From Rhipicephalus microplus (Eukaryota > Arthropoda > Arachnida > Ixodida > Ixodidae), in contig NC_134700.1 of NCBI RefSeq assembly GCF_043290135.1, forward strand, positions 245,215,039-245,279,038: a stretch of 64,000 bases of DNA, in the 5' to 3' direction. Both the position numbers and the translations under genes were made by a program. The notes beneath the pieces are model-generated. The model had not been told where the DNA came from and did no database searches. It worked only from the letters and a program-made list of their open reading frames with translations. Positions 1 through 12,068 of the stretch are shown here, in pieces (positions within the stretch are counted from its first letter, which is position 1; every line of letters starts with the position of its first letter).

Positions 1-960
1 AACTACTAATGAGTTCAAACTTGGCGTCACCAGTCTTGTCGCGGAGTCTTGATATTGAGTGATCTCCGTAACCGTTCCCAACAGTTAGTTGCTTTTAATT
101 ACCCGTAATTGTATTCACGTAGTCACTAGCTCACATTAGCGCGGTTTATTAAAGGCGTCTGACATCCACGTTTAAAAGTTTAAACAAATTATGGTAATTT
201 CTTTATTCTTGTAATTCTTGAGTTTCTCTGAGTTACTCGTTGCATAATTAACGTTTAAGTCCCTAATTGAACTGCGAAGGTGTAATAAGCTGCTCTCTGA
301 TTCCAACTACCACAAATGCTGCCCACAAAGGTTAACTGCGAGGTCTCATTGCGTGACTAATGAGCAATCAAGTTACGTATTTCGTGTTCAAGGACGGCAA
401 CGCCGATTCAGGCGTAGACAAGCGTGCCTATACGTTCCACCGCGCACACGGCGTTTGAGAGACCGCGTCCGCACAGCACCCTTTTGGATCGCTGAAAGGC
501 ACCCAACACTGTTCTTTAGAGCAAGGCAACGCCAGTTTTAGATATACTGAGGAACGAGGGATCACACATGCGCAGACCCTTTTTCACCGGCGCGCTTCAC
601 TGACGAGCGGCCACCACTCCGGCGCTCCCAATAATTTTGTGCGCACCTGCACAGCCACCCGAATATTTCACTAGCGTGCATGATCGGTGACGTTTGTGTG
701 CGTCAGTGCCGTATTATGCAGCTGAGTTGCAAACAGGCCGACTGTGACCGCAGGCCCACAATGCTCACTCAACTAGTCCCATCGTCTGCTAGGAACTTCC
801 TTCTTAATGACGTCACATCGTATTAGCGCACTTGAGCCGTGGGAAGCGGAAATTTTGCCCCTGCATCGCTCCGGTGGAGCCGCGTGCAAATTTTGAATGT
901 AGACACATTGTAGACCACCGATCACAGCGCTGCGAGCGGACTGATCCCATTTGGGCTTCA
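1..960. other. No recognised feature
   Basis: I see no gene or repeat that I can name here. Short open frames lack coding character. The last bases run into a T-rich stretch that borders the microsatellite element starting at 969. Confidence 0.5.
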
Positions 961-1007
961 TTTTTTTAATGCGAAGCATTTCTTAGCGAACTTCGGCAAC
1001 TTCAAGC

Positions 1008-1008
1008 G

Positions 1009-1063
<55 letters not shown>

Positions 1064-1106
1064 TTATCTGTCTATCTATCTATCTGTCTATCTATCTATC
1101 TATCTA
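1008..1106. repeat. (TCTA)n microsatellite
   Basis: About 25 near-perfect TATC/TCTA repeats with a few TCTG variants. It is the 5' microsatellite of the surrounding mobile element. Copy 2 has a GACA/GGAC/GGAT array in the same place. Confidence 0.9.
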
Positions 1107-1500
1107 GGCCCCGACGACTTTTAGCTCCCCTGGCTGTTCCAATAATGGTACCAATACCAAACTTCGTATGGCATAACATGACTATATGAAGAACATATTT
1201 GACTAATCGTAACATGAAAATTATGACATGTATGTCATGAATGTCATGATTTACATTTCATGGTCCTGCAGCTGTTGCGGTAGTCTTGTTAACATCGCAT
1301 GTTGCAAAACTAGTATGGTATGACATGATTGCATGCCAAACACAACCAACGGACCCTAATGAAAATTATGACACGCGTGTCATGTAACAACATGACTACA
1401 TGCCACACTCATGATGCGCTCGCAGTCGTTTCGCTTGCGTCACATATACCAACTTTGGTATTGCGGTACGTGAATGTATGACGAAGGTATGTGACTGGTG

Positions 1501-1748
1501 ATTGATTGATTGATTGATTTGTGGGGTTTAACGTCCCAGAACCACCATATGATTATGAGAGATGCCGTAGTGGAGGGCTATGGAAATTTCGACCACCTGG
1601 GGTTCTTTAACGTGCACCCAAATCTGAGTACACGGGCCTACAACATTTCCGCCTCCATCGGAAATGCAGCCGCCGCAGCCGGGATTCGAACCCACGACCT
1701 GCGGGTTAGCAGCCGAGTACCTTAGCCACTAGACCACCATGGCGGGGC
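1501..1748 (-). mobile_element. tRNA-derived SINE (Ruka-like), full length
   Basis: On the minus strand it starts with a tRNA-like head whose A box reads TGGTCTAGTGGCTAAGG and whose B box reads GGGTTCGAATCCC. A conserved body follows, and it ends in a GATT-type tail at 1,501-1,519. A perfect 13-bp target-site duplication, TATGTGACTGGTG, flanks it at 1,488-1,500 and 1,749-1,761. It is inserted within one of the tandem units of the microsatellite element. RNA polymerase III promoter function is inferred from the boxes. Confidence 0.9.
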
Positions 1749-2852
1749 TATGTGACTGGTGCAAACATAGTAATCATGAGATGCGGGTCATGTAACAACA
1801 TGACTACATTCTACACTCATGATGCGTTCGCAGCCGTTTCGCTAGCTTCACATGTACCAAACTCGGTATTACGCGACGTGAACGGACGACATAGGTAAAT
1901 GACACATATAAACATGATAATCACGACATGCGTGTCATGTAACAACATGACTACATGCCACACACATGACACGCTCGCGGCCGTTTTGCTAGCTTCACAT
2001 ATGCCAAATTTCGTATTACGTGAAGCCAATGGATGAAAAAGGTATGTGGCTGGTGCAAACATGATAATCATGAGATGTGTGTCATGTGAGAACATGACTA
2101 CTTGCCACAGTCAAGGAGCCAATACATTTCCACGTGACGCGGTGCGCGTGCTCGCCGGAGTTCATTTCGTTGCGTCACGCCGGCGTTGCCACGCCATGCG
2201 CCGTTCCTGCCATATACTCGCAGGCGCGCGCTGCGTTACTTTCACGCATGCGCGTTTCAGCGCGTCCGGTGTCCTTCCGTCACGAAAAGAGGGAGACACA
2301 GTGTTGTCTGGGTAACGCATCGGTACGAAATGCAGCATGTCGCGCCGGTTTCTGTCGGGCCGCGCCGACAGACGCTGGTCACGCCGGTCGCGCCTGGCGT
2401 CAGACTATAGAGTGCTCGCGTTTTGCGAACGTAGCGTTGCTGTTTCCAGCGTGCGCGCACGTCGACGCTAGATTAGAGTATATTCGGCCCTTCATAATGT
2501 GCTCGTGGCCGTTTTGCTAGCTCCACATATACCAAATTTGGTGTTACGTGACCTCAATGGACGACGAAATATATGACTGCTGCAAACATGATAACCCTGA
2601 CACACGTGACATGTAAGAACATGGCAACATACCACGCTCATAGTGTGCTCGCGGGCGTTTCGCTAGATCCACATATACAAATTTTGGTATCACGTGACGT
2701 AAATAGATGAAGATAAACGACACATACATACATGATAATCATGACACGGAAGTCATGTACGACATCATTTACCTCCACCTGGCAACGTTGTGCTGATTTT
2801 ATAGTCGCATATCAACCTTTTTCATTCGTGCTTCGCATATCATCGATTCCCA

Positions 2853-3092
2853 CCCCGCCACGGTGGTCTAGTGGCTAAGGTACTCGGCTGCTGATCCGCA
2901 GGTCGCGGGATCAAATCCCGGCTGTGGCGGCTGCATTTCCGATGGAGGCGGAAATGTTGTAGGCCCGTGTACTCAGATTTGGGTTCACGTTAAAGAACCC
3001 CAGGTGGTCGAAATTTCCGGAGCCCTCTACTACGGCGTCTCTCATAATCATATGGTGGTTTTGGGACGTTAAACCCCACAAATCAAACCAGT
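2853..3092 (+). mobile_element. tRNA-derived SINE (Ruka-like), full length
   Basis: Same family as at 1,501-1,748, in plus orientation. The B box is damaged (GGGATCAAATCCC). The tail is short. A perfect 15-bp duplication, TATCATCGATTCCCA, flanks it at 2,838-2,852 and 3,093-3,107. The paralogous site at 22,987-23,001 lacks the SINE, which confirms the insertion. Confidence 0.92.
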
Positions 3093-3107
3093 TATCATCG
3101 ATTCCCA

Positions 3108-3773
3108 CTGTACGTGGAATCTGGCAATTTTCGAAGCACTTCCGTGCACTTCTCCGTATTAACGTGCAATCTATATTAGAAGTAAATATAAAACGGCGTG
3201 CGAAGTTCTGGCGGCATTCGAAATAAAAAAGAACAAATTTGATTGTGTAAAACAACCGTCCACCTCGCTGAGTGGCTCGTAACACAGTTTCTTTAAATCC
3301 TTGGTCTTATACGCCCCATATATGGCCTGTGTGGGTTGGACAATGCGTCTGCGCATTGAGCATAGTAAACATGTACCACGCATTCTTAGTCTGGTTTATA
3401 GACTTGGGAGTAAATGCATGTTCCGTCGTTGTGTTTCTTTCTTCTGCTATTGCGTTTAAGCGCTACATACACGCCCGATAACCAGCCGCGTTAACCCTGC
3501 GCTGCCGCATAACACTTTTGACTACACCAGCGTGGATAGCGTGGTCTCAATATATTTTCGTCGTTATGGAAGCATCTGAGTGAGACCTAGTGAAAAGAAG
3601 GAAAAAAAAAACTCACTAGTGGCACTCTTTACAAAGTGCATTATCTTTCTTCTTTTTTATTATTTATTATTTATTTTTTACTCATACTTGTCAGTCTACG
3701 TCATTTTTTTCTCTCTTCCTCATCTTCTTCGCCCTTTCTCCCATCTAATCTTTGTTTCCTCTGTTTCTTCCCT
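3108..3773. other. No recognised gene; pyrimidine-rich stretch
   Basis: Apart from the end of the repeat at about 3,133, nothing is recognised. A T- and C-rich stretch (about 3,640-3,770) gives low-complexity open frames. Confidence 0.5.
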
Positions 3774-4020
3774 GCCCCGCCGTGGTAGTCTAGTGGCTAA
3801 GGTACTCGGCTGCTGACCCGCAGGTCGCGGGTTCGATTCCCGGCTGCGGCGGCTGCATTTCCGATGGAGGCGGAAATGTTGTAGGCCCGTGTGCTCAGAT
3901 TTGGGTGCACGTTAAAGAACCCCAGGTGGTCTAAATTTCCGGAGCCCTCCACTACGGCGTCTCTCATAATCATATAGTGGTTTTGGGACGTTAGACCCCA
4001 CAAATCAATCAATCAATCTC
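3774..4020 (+). mobile_element. tRNA-derived SINE (Ruka-like), full length, young
   Basis: Near-consensus copy with a perfect B box GGTTCGATTCC and an AATC tail. A 10-bp duplication, TTTCTTCCCT, flanks it at 3,764-3,773 and 4,021-4,030. By eye it differs from the copy at 34,080-34,319 at only a few bases, which suggests recent activity. Confidence 0.92.
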
Positions 4021-4030
4021 TTTCTTCCCT

Positions 4031-5089
4031 CCTCCCGAAAGAGTGAGCAGGCATTGTGCCCCTCCAGGTGGCAGTTGCGAGCTTGCTCTCTGCCTCTTTT
4101 CTATGTGTTTTTGTGTATCCGTGTATGCAAATCAAAAAAATAAATAAATGAATTTGAGTGCCAGTCAAGCAAAAAGAAACGGGGCTGGGAATTCAATAGA
4201 ACATCACACAAGCTTCTAAAATTTGCTTTTGTTATCACTTTTTTGGTTGTCACTATTTCTTTGTTTCTTGCGATGCCTGGAAAAAGTGCACTTGTGTCGA
4301 CGTTAGCCAGGATGACCGAGAGCGAGTTATAAATGCCACTGAGAGCGGGCTATCCGTCGCTATAAATGGAAATGGAAGAGTCCTGAGTTCTCTCCACAGC
4401 ATCACTGTTGTTTCTCAGAGTCCATTCCAGAGAAGGGCCTTCTCCCTATACATTAGAAAACCTCAGGGAGATCTATGGGCCTCGGTTCTCACTCGGACTC
4501 CACATTCTCGAACCTGAAGAAACGCCAAAATCAATTTGGTCGTCATATTCCTTTTCAGTGTCGCGTTTTATCGCATCTTCACTTGAATTCTTACTTCAGT
4601 ATGCTTAGACGGAGTTTTTTTTTGTAATCATTTCGTGGCAGCATTGCCAGCTGGAAGCATGCGAGCCGACAAGTAATCTATTTCAGGAGTCGATTGCAAT
4701 GACAAGAAGAAAGAAAGACCTATAGATATATAATAGTGAGAGATATTGTGAGTCTCGAATTGAAGCCTTCGTGGTTGACGAGTAGAAAGACTAAATATAA
4801 GTGAGACCCGACGGAACGCATGGCGTGTCAACGTCATTTTGGAAAAGACACATGTTTTGTGCAGCCTCGGATTATTTCTTAGTTCACTTTCCGTTCCTTG
4901 CCTTTCTATTGCTCTTGCTCCTCAGGCGTCTTTTTCTATCGCCTCTCGTTTCCGCGACATCGTCTTTCGATTCGGCTGCCTTTTTGGCGTGTCTGATAGA
5001 ATCACTTGTCCTTCAGTTCGAACTCAGTTAAGTGACATGCGTCGCTGGTGTTCTTAGCTTTCCTAACGCGAACTTTGGTATTACCACGC
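4031..5089. other. No recognised feature
   Basis: No coding signal or named repeat seen. Open frames in this stretch are short and AT-rich. Confidence 0.45.
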
Positions 5090-5620
5090 GTGTTTATTGT
5101 GATGTCTTCGAGTTTCATCCGAAAAGATTGTTAGAAACCCTTGGTCACAAGCCATGCCTCAGCTTTCAAGAAGCTTCACGATTGTTGTAGATTAGTTTGG
5201 TCAAATTTCGGCCAGAACGCGAGAAATGGCGTTATTCTAGAGCTTACTCGAGCACCACCAATATATTCTGGAAGGTTTGGCGACCACTGTATACAAAAGA
5301 CGACACGTCCCGCCGATAATAGGATTACCGATGGCCTACGCCCTGTTCACCGCTATCAGTGTACAGCGTAAATAGCCACTGCGCATGCAAAGTTCAGCTA
5401 GGTGGTGCGCAATGTGGTCGCTAGACCATAAGGCTCGTTGAGTAACCATTGAAATGATGGGTAGTACTTCGATTTGCCTAGTCTTCGTGCTTGAGGCTTC
5501 GAACACACATAAGGATTCGTTTATCGCTATGTTTCCTTTTTGTTCCCAATAAAAGCACGGGTTGTTTTCAACTTCGTATCCAGAGCTTAATCTGTGAGCG
5601 TAAAAGATTAAGGTGGTGAC
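5090..5620 (+). repeat. Dispersed repeat, possibly a decayed LTR
   Basis: Positions 5,090-5,375 are clearly similar to 60,865-61,520 once the SINE insertions there are removed; both contain AAGCTTCACGATTGTTGTAG. The right part has AATAAA (about 5,549) followed by a G/T-rich stretch, as expected at the 3' end of an LTR. No paired LTR or internal coding region is present, so solo LTR is only a suggestion. Confidence 0.35.
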
Positions 5621-6124
5621 AAAAAAATGCTGAATATTTGCGGATTGTCGTCTCGTGACAAAGTGGCTACAGGCAACGCGAAGTCAAACGGAGTCCAAAG
5701 AACGAATATTAAGCAAATTTGTGCATTACTCATCATTCCCATGCGTGCTGAAGCACCGCGCGTTGCAGTTCCCACAGATACTAGCGCCAGAGTTTCTTGT
5801 AGTGTATTTTTAGGAAAGTCTATGCGTTGGATGACGGGATGTTTCCTTCCTCTTTCTATCTTTTCTCTCTCTCTCTACTACTTACGTCTCGTTGCTGTTC
5901 TCTCTGTCTCCCTTTCTTTCTTCTTCTCTCTTTCCATTCTTTCGCGCTATGCTTTACACTCACCCCGCCTTCTTTTTATCCTCCTCACGTTCAATTTCCT
6001 TTCCCACACCACTGCTGCGCTGTTATACAATGCTGTTATGCAAGTTTCGTCTTTGCAGTGTGTTCATGAGTAAAAAATCATGACTTTCGTTGCGCTCAGA
6101 GTTTTCTATACAAAAATGGGAAGA

Positions 6125-6362
6125 TTGGTGTGTGTTGTTTAACGTCCTAAAACCACCATATGATTATGAGAGACGCCGGGGTGGAGGGCTCCAGAAATGT
6201 CGACCACATGGGGTTCTTCAACGTGCACCCAAATCTGAGCACACAGACCTACAGCATTATCACCTCTATCGAAAATGAAGCCGCCGCAGCCGGGATTCAT
6301 CCCGCATCCTGCGGGTCAGCAGCCGAGAACATTAGCCACTCTAGTTCACCGCGGCGGGGCAG
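6125..6362 (-). mobile_element. tRNA-derived SINE, older copy
   Basis: Diverged member of the same SINE family on the minus strand. The B box is degraded and the GATT tail is lost. An imperfect 11-bp duplication (AAATGGGAAGA at 6,114-6,124 and AAATGTGAAGA at 6,363-6,373) flanks it. Confidence 0.82.
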
Positions 6363-6423
6363 AAATGTGAAGACGACAGGCTATCTGGGTGTAGCTTTGA
6401 TTTGCTGTCGAGCTTTCTCCTAG

Positions 6424-9100
6424 TGAACCCGGCTTTATGACGAATGAAAACAGAGGTTCATGCGGCATATCGTAACACACTTAGTGTGTAAAAGTGTCCC
6501 ACTATTTAGAGAAACGAATGCTGGGCGAGGTTGAATGATTCATGATGTTACACGGAAGCGCAGACCATACAATATACACAAGAAAAGTGCCTTGTCTAGC
6601 TCTTCTGGTGTATCATATCTGTTTTGCGCTTCAAGGCTCACAGATCTTAAGTTAAGTCAAGCAAAGTTTTAGGTTTGGTTAGTTGGTAATCCATCTTGCA
6701 CAACAGAAACTTAACGAATCAAATATATAATGGGCGTCATCATTTCATATCTCGTGCGTACACGCGAACAGCCAGGAACAGGCGTCAGTAAGTTGAGCAG
6801 AAAAATATTATAGGACGTACCACTGTAGACGATACAGAAATGAACGAGAATAAAATCAAGTGCATTCAAAACTTGTGCCATAGTCTGCGCTGTAAAGAAT
6901 ACCAGTCCTTTTTGAAGTGAGGGCATCCAAGGGCTTGCTGATACAATGACGTTTGGCAATAATCGAGGCTTCAGTGATCGCCCTTGTGTGATCAGGGCAT
7001 GTCTTGCCAGAAACACAGATGGGTCAAACCCGCGAGAACAACCACTCTGAGCATGGTCCTGGGCGAAAAGAAGATCACTTTTTTTTTCCTGCACCTTCAA
7101 ATTGTGCTTGTTTGATGGTACGTTCTTGCATCGACCCGTTTAAACAGCATATATGAGACGACAAGAGATGAGAAGGTGATGCTTGTTAGTCTACATGCCA
7201 AGCGCCCGTTCATGGGGGGTCGGGTGGTTGGAGGTTGGGGAATTGGGATGGTGTACGCCCGTACATTGTGAATCAAGTAAACAGTGATGCTCCATTGGAA
7301 GTGTATATGGTATATATGAGCTGTGACGGCTGAAGTGTGTATACTGGGGAAGTTAGATCTCGTACACAGTGAATTCGGTCATTCCAGCGACGCAGGTGGC
7401 GCCATGCGGCTGTGCTTTGAAGCTGTCACACGGTGATAATCTAGCGACGCAGTTTGGTCTCTCAGTAGTCATGAACCAATGAACGCATCGTCGTGCTCTA
7501 CGACGCTGGCATGCACGCTCTTGACGTCACCGTCTCGCCCGCCATTCCTGCGAACCGTTGCGCCGCCTATAGTCGCTGGAATGGTCGAATAGAATGTACA
7601 ATTCAACACAGAGCACAGTTCGCGAGACCGGAATTCATGCAACTCTACAAAGAGGAAATGGTTCGAAAGCTCACATAGGCGCTTTAATGTGGTTGTAGTC
7701 CGGCATTTGTTCCGCACGACTCTAAAAAATAGTAAGCGACCCATGAAAGTTCTACGAGCCACAATCTAACGGTTCGTAAAAGCCAGCAGAATGCCTTGAA
7801 TATGAAGTTATTCAAGGGCCTAGCAGAAAGTGTAATCAAATACGAGTCTGAACAAATACGGCCGCAAAGTTATACATCAGCACAATGTTAAACATATACT
7901 TCAAGAGCACAATAAGAGATCGTTGAACATAAAGTGCAGAACATCAGCGGAAACTTAAACAGCACATCAACAGAAGGTATTAGTAGACCTTCACCTTCAC
8001 TAATCATTGAAATAGCTAAGAATATCCCGAATTTTTTACTTAACCTACCCGGAATAGAGAATAGTTTTGATAAAACACACAATACTCAAGCGCGTTTCCA
8101 AGTTAAGTGCGAGAAAATTCCTCTGAAATGAGGAAATGTACTACACGGGCCAAGAAGAAGAACCTTCCAAGATACACAGCAAAAAACCGGATGCGGCACC
8201 GACAGTGGCCTCTTTACTGCACCTGAACGCCTTCTTGTAGGGCGGTGCAAAAGAAATAAAAAAATCTGTCTAACACGAATCAACGATGAGCCATACTTGG
8301 CTGCTTCCGTTGCATACTCTGCTCACCTGAAAACGTGCAACTTCTGCAAGGTACTGGAAAATCTCGTATAACCGATTGCAATTTAGGAGGTCCTAAACAC
8401 GTTGAGTTTGTTCAGCGCGAAACGAATCAGGTTGAAAGGAAAGATGAAACACATTTTGCCTCTGTACTCGATCGCCTCACGCTTGAACCATTCAGCATGT
8501 CCAACTACATCCCACTTTCCCAAATGTCAGTGTTTTAGCAGAAAGCCTTTGGGACACATATGCTAGCTTACTAATGAATTATTTCTCTCAATTCACTGTC
8601 CAAAAAATACAACAAATAATTACCTGCACAGTAGCTCAGTGCACTCTTACGAGTGAAGCTCCTCAAAGCCTAGCCTTGTTGTCCGATGTATCGGCGTCCA
8701 CACTGTACCAAAACGCATGCTACGCAGCTGAGAAAAACCCACCTGTACCGTAAACAAAAGGTTAAAAGAACGAAAAAAAGGGGGGGGGGGGCATGCATAG
8801 CAATATAAAACACCCAGAAGCACGAACCTTTTGCACTAGTCGATGAATTCAACGTGCACATTGTAGGCTTTCCTACCTAACTTTGTCGTCCGAGCTCACT
8901 GTACGCTGTCATACTGGTCAGAAAATCGTCAGAAAGCGACACGTATAAAACCCGGTCAGAAAGCGACACGTATGAGTGTATGTGGATAAAAATGTTTTCA
9001 ATAGACAAACAGCAATCATAACTGCCACAGAGCAATATGAAACACTTACAAGCAGAAACCCTTCAGTTATGCTGTAGTCGGCGACTTCAATGTAGACTAT
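6424..9100. other. No recognised feature
   Basis: About 2.7 kb in which I recognise no gene or repeat. A run of ten G (about 8,779-8,790) is present. The open frames look random. Confidence 0.45.
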
Positions 9101-9195
9101 ATGAACCCTTGCACATATAGGTGCAAGGGTTCATAATGAGTGGGCGAAGCTATAGCATCTCCCACTCATTATCATTCAGTCCGTGGAGATGCGTA
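9101..9195. repeat. Double hairpin related to the GGGCGAAGC element family
   Basis: Arms ATGAACCCTTGCAC (9,101-9,114) and GTGCAAGGGTTCAT (9,121-9,134) form a perfect 14-bp stem. Immediately after, TAATGAGTGGG (9,134-9,144) pairs with CCCACTCATTA (9,161-9,171). The second part carries GGGCGAAGC and CCGTGGAGATG, matching the ends of the TIR element at 39,678-39,815. Confidence 0.6.
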
Positions 9196-10580
9196 GCTTT
9201 TTTTTTTGCAGCAGCAGCAGCAGCGTGACGGCACTGATAATGGTAGGAATGAAGACGCAGCGTCAATCCTTCTTGACACTCAAACGAAAATTGTTCACTT
9301 GAGTGCACAAAGCGATATCTTGTAAGGGCAATATATGTGCGGTGCTCATTTACTATGTAACGCCTTTTAATTCAATTCTCCGGCGCAGATATTTAGGTAG
9401 ACCAAGAAGTACACGCCTGTCATTTTTTTCGTCATTCATTCACTCATTCTAAATAGCGCGCACTTTATTGATCTTCTTGAATTTACACGAATTCGGCACC
9501 TATATGCCCGGTCCAAGTATCCATGCCACAACTGTATCCGATGCGTTTCCACCACTCAACGTTCCGCCTTTAGCGTTCTTCATTAAACTAGCTCTCTTTT
9601 TCACTGGCCTGTTTCTATATCCTGAACAGCGAGATGGCGAAAATTTGGTCACCGTCACTCTCCGTGTATTCGTGTAACCTGTGCAGATACGTCACGCCTA
9701 ACGTCACTGGTACAGCCACTAAAGAGAATTTCATTCGTGTAAAAACAATATCAACGTCGTGCTTCTGGAAAGGCTCAGACGATATTACTACGGAGTAATA
9801 TTAGAAAGTACAAGAGCTTTGAATGTGAGTCTAGCAATCAAAAGAGATTTCATTGATGTAGTCACGACAGTACTTGCTTACCACCCACTGCAGTCGAAGA
9901 TGCTATGCGCAAGTCTCACAAATCAAGCCAGTGAGTATTAGGGGCCTCAGATGAACGTGCCAGGGAATGCAGAGAGCAAGGGCATTGTGATGGTGTGAAT
10001 GCAGACGAGTTCTCAGGCTTCGCTCGAAGCCTCCCTGGCTCGTTTAATTGCTCGCAGGAATGCAGGGTCACCATATCATCTTCTTCCTTTTTAAAGCGCA
10101 CTTTATGAATAGACGAAGGAATTCCCCACGTCGTCCGTAAGGTCTGACTATCCAGACTTCTTGAAATAAAACTAGATAAAGTGCATTCGGTGTAATTAAA
10201 AAGCCTACGGCGTTCGCTGTAAGTCGATAGGAAACGTAGAGGCTGGCACGACTATCTATAGGCTGAGTGAAGGGGTTAAAAAGACTTGTCTAATAAGGAA
10301 CGAAACCAGGTTTATTTTAGGACGAGCCATAAATGAAAGTCCGTGGGCCGAGATAGAATGCTCACTGAAGAACCAAGAAGAGCAATAAGAGTGAATTGTC
10401 GATGGACTTTGTAAATCTTCTATGAAAGACGCAAGGTGTCTTTTCTGTTTGCCGTGACACAATTTTCAAGACGGTGAGTCGCTGTTGCCAAAGGTGGTTG
10501 AAGAATTAATCAAAAGATGAGTATATACAGGATGAACAAACTCTTGATATCTGCCACGGCTTTCAGGCTGGTACAAAGCA
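9196..10580. other. No recognised feature
   Basis: No coding or repeat signal recognised beyond a short CAG run near 9,210. Confidence 0.45.
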
Positions 10581-10721
10581 CAGCATATTCACGGAATGAA
10601 TAGTGATGAGTGGGGTGAAGCTTCCGTCAATCCGTCCGTGTCTCAGACCGGGTGCACGTCCATACGTACGTGTGCCCGTTCGTGCGTCCGTTCATGCGGG
10701 CGTCCATTTGTCCATCCATGC

Positions 10722-10800
<79 letters not shown>

Positions 10801-11140
10801 CATCCATCCATCCATACGCCCGTTTGTCCATCTGGTGAACACTTCAAGTACCGCAATCTCGCTTCTTTTTTATGATATATTCATCATACACAAGTACCGA
10901 CATCCAGCGGACAATCCAAGGACTAAACGACAGTATGTACCACATTTCTGCTGTCAGCGCTTTGTTAACACCGAGAGCGCGATAACGATGTCGTACTACG
11001 TTTTTCGTAACATGCGGACATGCGAATATGTGCCCGAGGGCGGGTACGTGCCATTGGTATGCGAGTATGTGCCACAGGTTACGCACCACGACCATGGGAG
11101 ACGCACAAGCCACGCCATAAGGAGCTTTGCCCCTTAACAA
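10581..11140 (+). mobile_element. TCCG/TCTG-microsatellite element with GCGAAGC-type ends
   Basis: The left end (10,581-10,620) reads CAGCATATTCACGGAATGAA and continues to a TGGGGTGAAG motif. It is followed by a TCCG/TCTG array (about 10,620-10,820), a spacer shared with 31,384-31,475 (including CCAAGGACTAAACGA), and the right end GGAGCTTTGCCCCTTAA (about 11,121-11,137). Left and right motifs are approximate inverse complements. The same organisation recurs at 31,151-31,895 and 57,381-58,070. Confidence 0.55.
10720..10815. repeat. (TCTG)n microsatellite
   Basis: About 20 perfect TCTG repeats followed by CATC repeats. Open frames across it in all directions are simple Cys-Leu-Ser-Val or Thr-Asp-Arg-Gln repeats and are not genes. 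Confidence 0.95.
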
Positions 11141-11490
11141 AATTGCGCACTTCAGAAACAAAGTTCGTTTATGTTTGACTAGCTTGGCACACACCCTCAG
11201 AGCTCTTAGCACGCGATGCACGACATATCATCCACGAACTGGTAGGAGCCCACCTTAAGAGCCAAAGTTATTGTATGCAATAAACAAGGCAGATAATTAT
11301 GATCATAAGCACGACAGGAATGAAACAGGCCTCTTTCGTTGAACAGCTTTCACGCAGTAGGCATCCTCACATCGTAAAGGCCGAAAACAAGCCCGAGTCA
11401 CATCAGTGACGAATTCTGGCTGTGCGGTCTGTAGAAGTATCTCTTGAAGGTTTCGACCATCCACGTTAGAAATCACCTGAGATATCCCTC

Positions 11491-11545
11491 TCATCATCAT
11501 CGTCATCATCATCATCATCATCATAATCATAATCATCATCATCAA
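11491..11545. repeat. (ATC)n microsatellite
   Basis: Trinucleotide CAT/ATC array with a few interruptions. The poly-His and poly-Met frames across it are artefacts. Confidence 0.9.
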
Positions 11546-11851
11546 GATCGCCAAGCTCAAGGCAAAGGCCTCTCTCACGCATGTTCTTCCAATCGACCCT
11601 GTCCTGTACATGCTGCTACTCCCGCAAACATCCTAAAGAAGCCCTGAAACACTTTTTTTAGTTATCATGGAATAGACTCACTAATCACTAAAAAAGCCCA
11701 TTTCCTCAAGAATTTAACGCTGCAAAAAGTTTAAGAATCCGTCCAGTATGAGCAGAATTTTGGCAGATTTGTCGCACGCTGCAATCGCACTCTCTCTTCT
11801 CTCGTACCGGCGAAAGAGCTCACAACTAAGCAGGGAGGGATGACAGGGGCA

Positions 11852-11975
11852 AGCCGTATGCTGAAATTTGGGTGCATGTTAAAGAACCTCAGGTGGTCGA
11901 AATTTCCGGAGCCCTCCACTATGGCGTCTCTCATAATCACATGGTGGTTTTTGGACGTTAAACTACACTCACCAA
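11852..11975 (+). mobile_element. SINE fragment lacking the tRNA head
   Basis: The 3' half of the Ruka-like SINE: GGTGGTCGAAATTTCCGGAG and GACGTTAAAC motifs are present, and the A and B boxes are absent. It abuts a satellite monomer at 11,979, so it may have been captured with it. Confidence 0.75.
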
Positions 11976-11978
11976 TCA

Positions 11979-12068
11979 AGTTGAGGCCCCTATCACCCCT
12001 TATAAGGCTCAACTTTTCTCTGACGTCACACTGTGCAATGAAGGATATATACTGTACACAATGCGGAA
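11979..12068 (+). repeat. Isolated satellite monomer fragment
   Basis: Matches the core of the 158-bp satellite at 13,081-14,250, including the ATCACC hairpin region and TGACGTCA (12,021-12,028). It lies about 1 kb upstream of the array. Confidence 0.75.

Larger units (their letters stand above)
969..3133 (+). mobile_element. Microsatellite-bearing non-autonomous element, copy 1
   Basis: This repeat begins with ATGCGAAGCA (969-978), then a TCTA microsatellite (about 1,008-1,106), then a body of imperfect units of about 170 bp containing CATGATAATCATGACATG-like palindromic motifs, a GC-rich block (about 2,110-2,500), more units, and TGCTTCGCAT (2,829-2,838), the inverse of its start. A diverged copy with the same order of parts lies in reverse orientation at 22,966-24,929, so this is one unit and not chance. 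Similarity continues past the terminal motif to about 3,133, so the exact right end is uncertain. It has no coding capacity. SINEs are inserted at 1,501-1,748 and 2,853-3,092. It could be a MITE-like or Helentron-associated repeat; the class is unproven. Confidence 0.6.

Noticed and set aside
5627..6073. 148-codon plus-strand frame
   Set aside because: Ser/Leu/Phe-rich from a pyrimidine-rich stretch; no domain and no coding bias.
10596..11137. Overlapping open frames of 60-160 codons with Cys-Leu-Ser-Val or Thr-Asp-Arg-Gln repeats
   Set aside because: They are translations of the TCTG microsatellite in several frames and have no gene features outside it.
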